From the NCBI GenBank assembly GCA_945906965.1, contig CAMDRP010000012.1, forward strand, positions 1 to 47,759: a stretch of DNA of 47,759 bases, given 5' to 3'. The translations under genes were made by a program, and so were the position numbers. Source of the stretch: Opitutus sp. GAS368 (GTDB lineage Bacteria > Verrucomicrobiota > Verrucomicrobiia > Opitutales > Opitutaceae). Below the pieces are notes generated by a model. That model worked only from the letters and a program-made list of their open reading frames with translations. It did not search any database and had not been told where the DNA came from. Each line of letters opens with the position of its first letter. Position 1 is the first letter of the stretch. Below, piece by piece: positions 46,374 to 47,759 of the stretch.

Positions 46374-46713
46374 TGATCAGTGGGTACGAGCGTAATAACG
46401 CGGCACTGACCCAGAAGGTCAAGTTAGAAGCGCGTTTGGCTCATCAATTCGCTAAGAAATGTGGCGAGTATTTCTTCGCGGGAGATTTTCTTGGCGGGGA
46501 TGACCTAGCGCAGGATTGCATCAAGCGCACCTAGGCGAAGCGGTTAAAAATCGGCAATTACGATACGGTTACGCTGAAGAGGGGGGTCTAAAGTATAATA
46601 TGGCAACCGACCTAATGAACCTCTGAGGCACAATACTTTAAAGAAATGGCCTACTTCGCTGTTCTTACTCGACTCAACGCGATGATGATTGGGGTGTAAG
46701 GAAGTATTGAATA
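46374..46713. other. Gene-free, AT-richer spacer between two toxin modules
   Basis: No intact gene is seen here. On the minus strand around 46427-46507 a 26-codon stretch reads VIPAKKISREEILATFLSEL then MSQTRF and stop, preceded directly by an in-frame stop. It looks like the C-terminal scrap of a lost gene. A TATAAT hexamer is at 46594-46599 without a good partner. The stretch is poorer in G+C than the rest of the window, consistent with acquired and decaying DNA. Confidence 0.45.
46695..46711 (+). repeat. Right copy of a 17-bp direct repeat, overlapping a Shine-Dalgarno-like site
   Basis: TGTAAGGAAGTATTGAA, one mismatch from 45682-45698. Its AAGGAAG (46698-46704) is also a good ribosome-binding site, nine bases before the ATG at 46714. 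Confidence 0.45.
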
Positions 46714-47091
46714 ATGGCGTCATTTTTAAATTTTGACATCAAAAAAAATAGAACTGTAAATCTCACTATGCCAAGAAAAGCCTCCACCCACCGTCTTGAA
46801 CCTGATGTTCAGGCCGGTTTGAACCACCTCAGTAAAGTGCTCCACCGGCCGAAGAACAAATTGATGAACGAAGCGGTGAGTCGCTTCGTTCAGGAACGAT
46901 CTATCCAACTGGTCCAAGAGATGGAGGGCGTGATCAATTCGTTGAAGAAATATCAGCGCAGCGACCCGGATTTTGAACGCGCAATTGAGAGATTGGTAAA
47001 CGATGAGGTCGCGCAGGCCGGCGCAGATCCATTAGAGGGCCGTCCGGCCGGCGCTGTGCAGGCGGAAATTCGCGGCCTGCTCCATGCCTAA
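46714..47091 (+). CDS. Probable antitoxin, ribbon-helix-helix-like, partner of Fic
   Basis: 125 residues from ATG 46714, which has AAGGAAG nine bases upstream. An alternative ATG at 46768 would give 107 residues starting MPRKASTHRLEPDVQAGLNH. The strand-helix-helix pattern THRLEPDVQAGLNHLSKVLH followed by RPKNKLMNEAVSRFVQERS is that of small DNA-binding antitoxins. A charged C-terminal helix region follows. It overlaps the fic gene by eight bases, as antitoxin-toxin pairs do. I do not see the (S/T)xxxE(G/N) inhibitory motif that class I Fic antitoxins use, so neutralisation may work differently. Confidence 0.72.
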   Translation: MASFLNFDIKKNRTVNLTMPRKASTHRLEPDVQAGLNHLSKVLHRPKNKLMNEAVSRFVQERSIQLVQEMEGVINSLKKYQRSDPDFERAIERLVNDEVAQAGADPLEGRPAGAVQAEIRGLLHA

Positions 47092-47692
47092 TGGGGACGA
47101 AGACAGCCCGAAGTTGGGGCACAATCTGCGCGGGTTGCTCCATCGGATTCGGGATGACGCGCGCCGCCGTGTTAAACCAAGTCTTGCGGCTGCACGCAGC
47201 TGGCATCTGGAATTTCTCACCGGTCTGACCGTTCCCAATATCAATGCGGTCGGAAAATTTCGCGGCGAGCCAGGGCTCGAAAATATCGAGGTCGAGATTG
47301 GCTCGCGTCGCGGTATGGCATCGATCGACGTGGTTCCGGCGCTCGTTACCTTTGAAAGAGTGCTACAGACAGCGGTTTCACGACTGGACGCTTTGATTCC
47401 AGCCGGAACTGCGCTTGATGTCGACAAGCTGTCCGCGGTTATCGATGTGTGTGCATGGGCGCACTCCGAGTGGGTCCGCATCCATCCATTTCTCAATGGC
47501 AACGGTCGAACGGCGCGTCTTTGGGCGAATAGTCTCGGCATGAGATACGGACTTCCACCTTTCGTCAGTCCGAGACCACGCCCGGACGGCGGATATGAAG
47601 CCGCCGCGGAATCCGCGATGCAGGGAAAATGGCAACCCACGGCCATCGTTTTCCGGCAAATGCTCGCAACGGCTTTGCGCGAATCCCGGTAG
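47084..47692 (+). CDS. Fic-domain protein, probable AMPylating toxin
   Basis: 202 residues. The complete canonical Fic motif HPFLNGNGRTAR is at 134-145, with catalytic His134 and the GNGR anion hole, so nucleotide transfer (usually AMP to a hydroxyl of the target) is expected. A flap-like segment lies before it (GKFRGEPGLENIEVEIG, about 58-74). The N-terminus (HNLRGLLHRIRDDARRRVKP) is helical and basic. The last residues, ATALRESR, contain a T-x-x-x-E-S that falls just short of the inhibitory consensus. Start ATG 47084 overlaps the upstream gene by eight bases, which implies coupled translation. Confidence 0.88.
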   Translation: MPNGDEDSPKLGHNLRGLLHRIRDDARRRVKPSLAAARSWHLEFLTGLTVPNINAVGKFRGEPGLENIEVEIGSRRGMASIDVVPALVTFERVLQTAVSRLDALIPAGTALDVDKLSAVIDVCAWAHSEWVRIHPFLNGNGRTARLWANSLGMRYGLPPFVSPRPRPDGGYEAAAESAMQGKWQPTAIVFRQMLATALRESR

Positions 47693-47759
47693 CCTTGTTT
47701 TTTGTCGGGACTATCCGGCGCCGGAAAATTCAGCCACTATGCCAAAGTGAAACTCCGCG

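Noticed and set aside
46427-46507. 26-codon minus-strand stretch ending ELMSQTRF
   Set aside because: It reads like a real protein tail but has no start and an in-frame stop just before it; kept only as a possible gene remnant in the spacer description.
46594-46599. Perfect TATAAT hexamer
   Set aside because: No acceptable -35 at 16-18 bases upstream, and it is 115 bases from the next start; not enough for a promoter call.
47714-47725. Palindrome TCCGGCGCCGGA near the right edge
   Set aside because: A single GC-rich palindrome with no partner repeat and the window ends; it cannot be told apart from chance or an insertion-sequence end.

Overview
The window looks like a chromosomal segment of a GC-rich, free-living Gram-negative bacterium of the Verrucomicrobia, most likely family Opitutaceae. 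The basis is protein style, not a database match. It has large TonB-dependent receptors with an 'SPF-V ... GY-A-T-SGTRL' start, a secreted protein ending in the 'RAVGP-L ... ALP-F-KDA ... GGYTVQIKG' type of C-terminal domain common in this group, and few Shine-Dalgarno sequences. Nearly all of the window is coding. No rRNA, tRNA or CRISPR array was recognised.

Layout. (1) 259-12283, plus strand: a sulfated-polysaccharide type uptake and degradation locus. It holds two tandem paralogous TonB-dependent receptors, a Tat-exported protein and a Sec-exported protein that both look like helical toroid enzymes of unassigned family, and an S1 sulfatase. There is no SusD-like partner. Strong intrinsic terminators follow each receptor, and a 15-bp palindrome precedes the second. 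(2) 12280-21513, minus strand: a complete phosphate-starvation locus in the order porin, pstS, terminator, pstS, pstC, pstA, pstB, phoU, phoB, phoR. PstC carries an unusual periplasmic insertion of about 200 residues. (3) 21723-27787: a divergent helical-repeat secreted protein, then (minus strand) a TonB-dependent receptor with a carboxypeptidase-regulatory N-terminal domain and a secreted beta-helix-like protein. The receptor promoter shares a 10-bp GTTAC-containing motif with the porin/pst promoter, so this pair is proposed as a phosphate-responsive outer-membrane uptake system. (4) 28287-33372: housekeeping genes asnS, a YebC/PmpR-family gene and uvrA. (5) 33576-40297, plus strand: a four-gene cassette of a DUF1302 outer-membrane protein, a DUF1329 protein, a YCF48/BNR propeller and an MMPL/RND transporter, probably an envelope-spanning exporter of a hydrophobic compound. 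A terminator-shaped hairpin sits exactly on the propeller gene's start codon. (6) 40359-45542: AI-2E family permease, zinc-ribbon membrane microprotein, metallo-beta-lactamase/beta-CASP nuclease, a short DUF3108-like fragment, a GT9 glycosyltransferase and an MFS permease. (7) 45712-47692: an accessory patch with two different Fic-fold toxin modules on opposite strands (AbrB-type antitoxin plus Doc; a helical DNA-binding-like protein plus Fic), separated by AT-richer, apparently decayed sequence. A 17-bp near-perfect direct repeat lies at both sides of the Doc module.

Best candidates for something undescribed: the receptor plus beta-helix pair tied to the Pho locus, the DUF1302/DUF1329/YCF48/RND cassette with its start-codon terminator, and the two unassigned toroid proteins beside the sulfatase.
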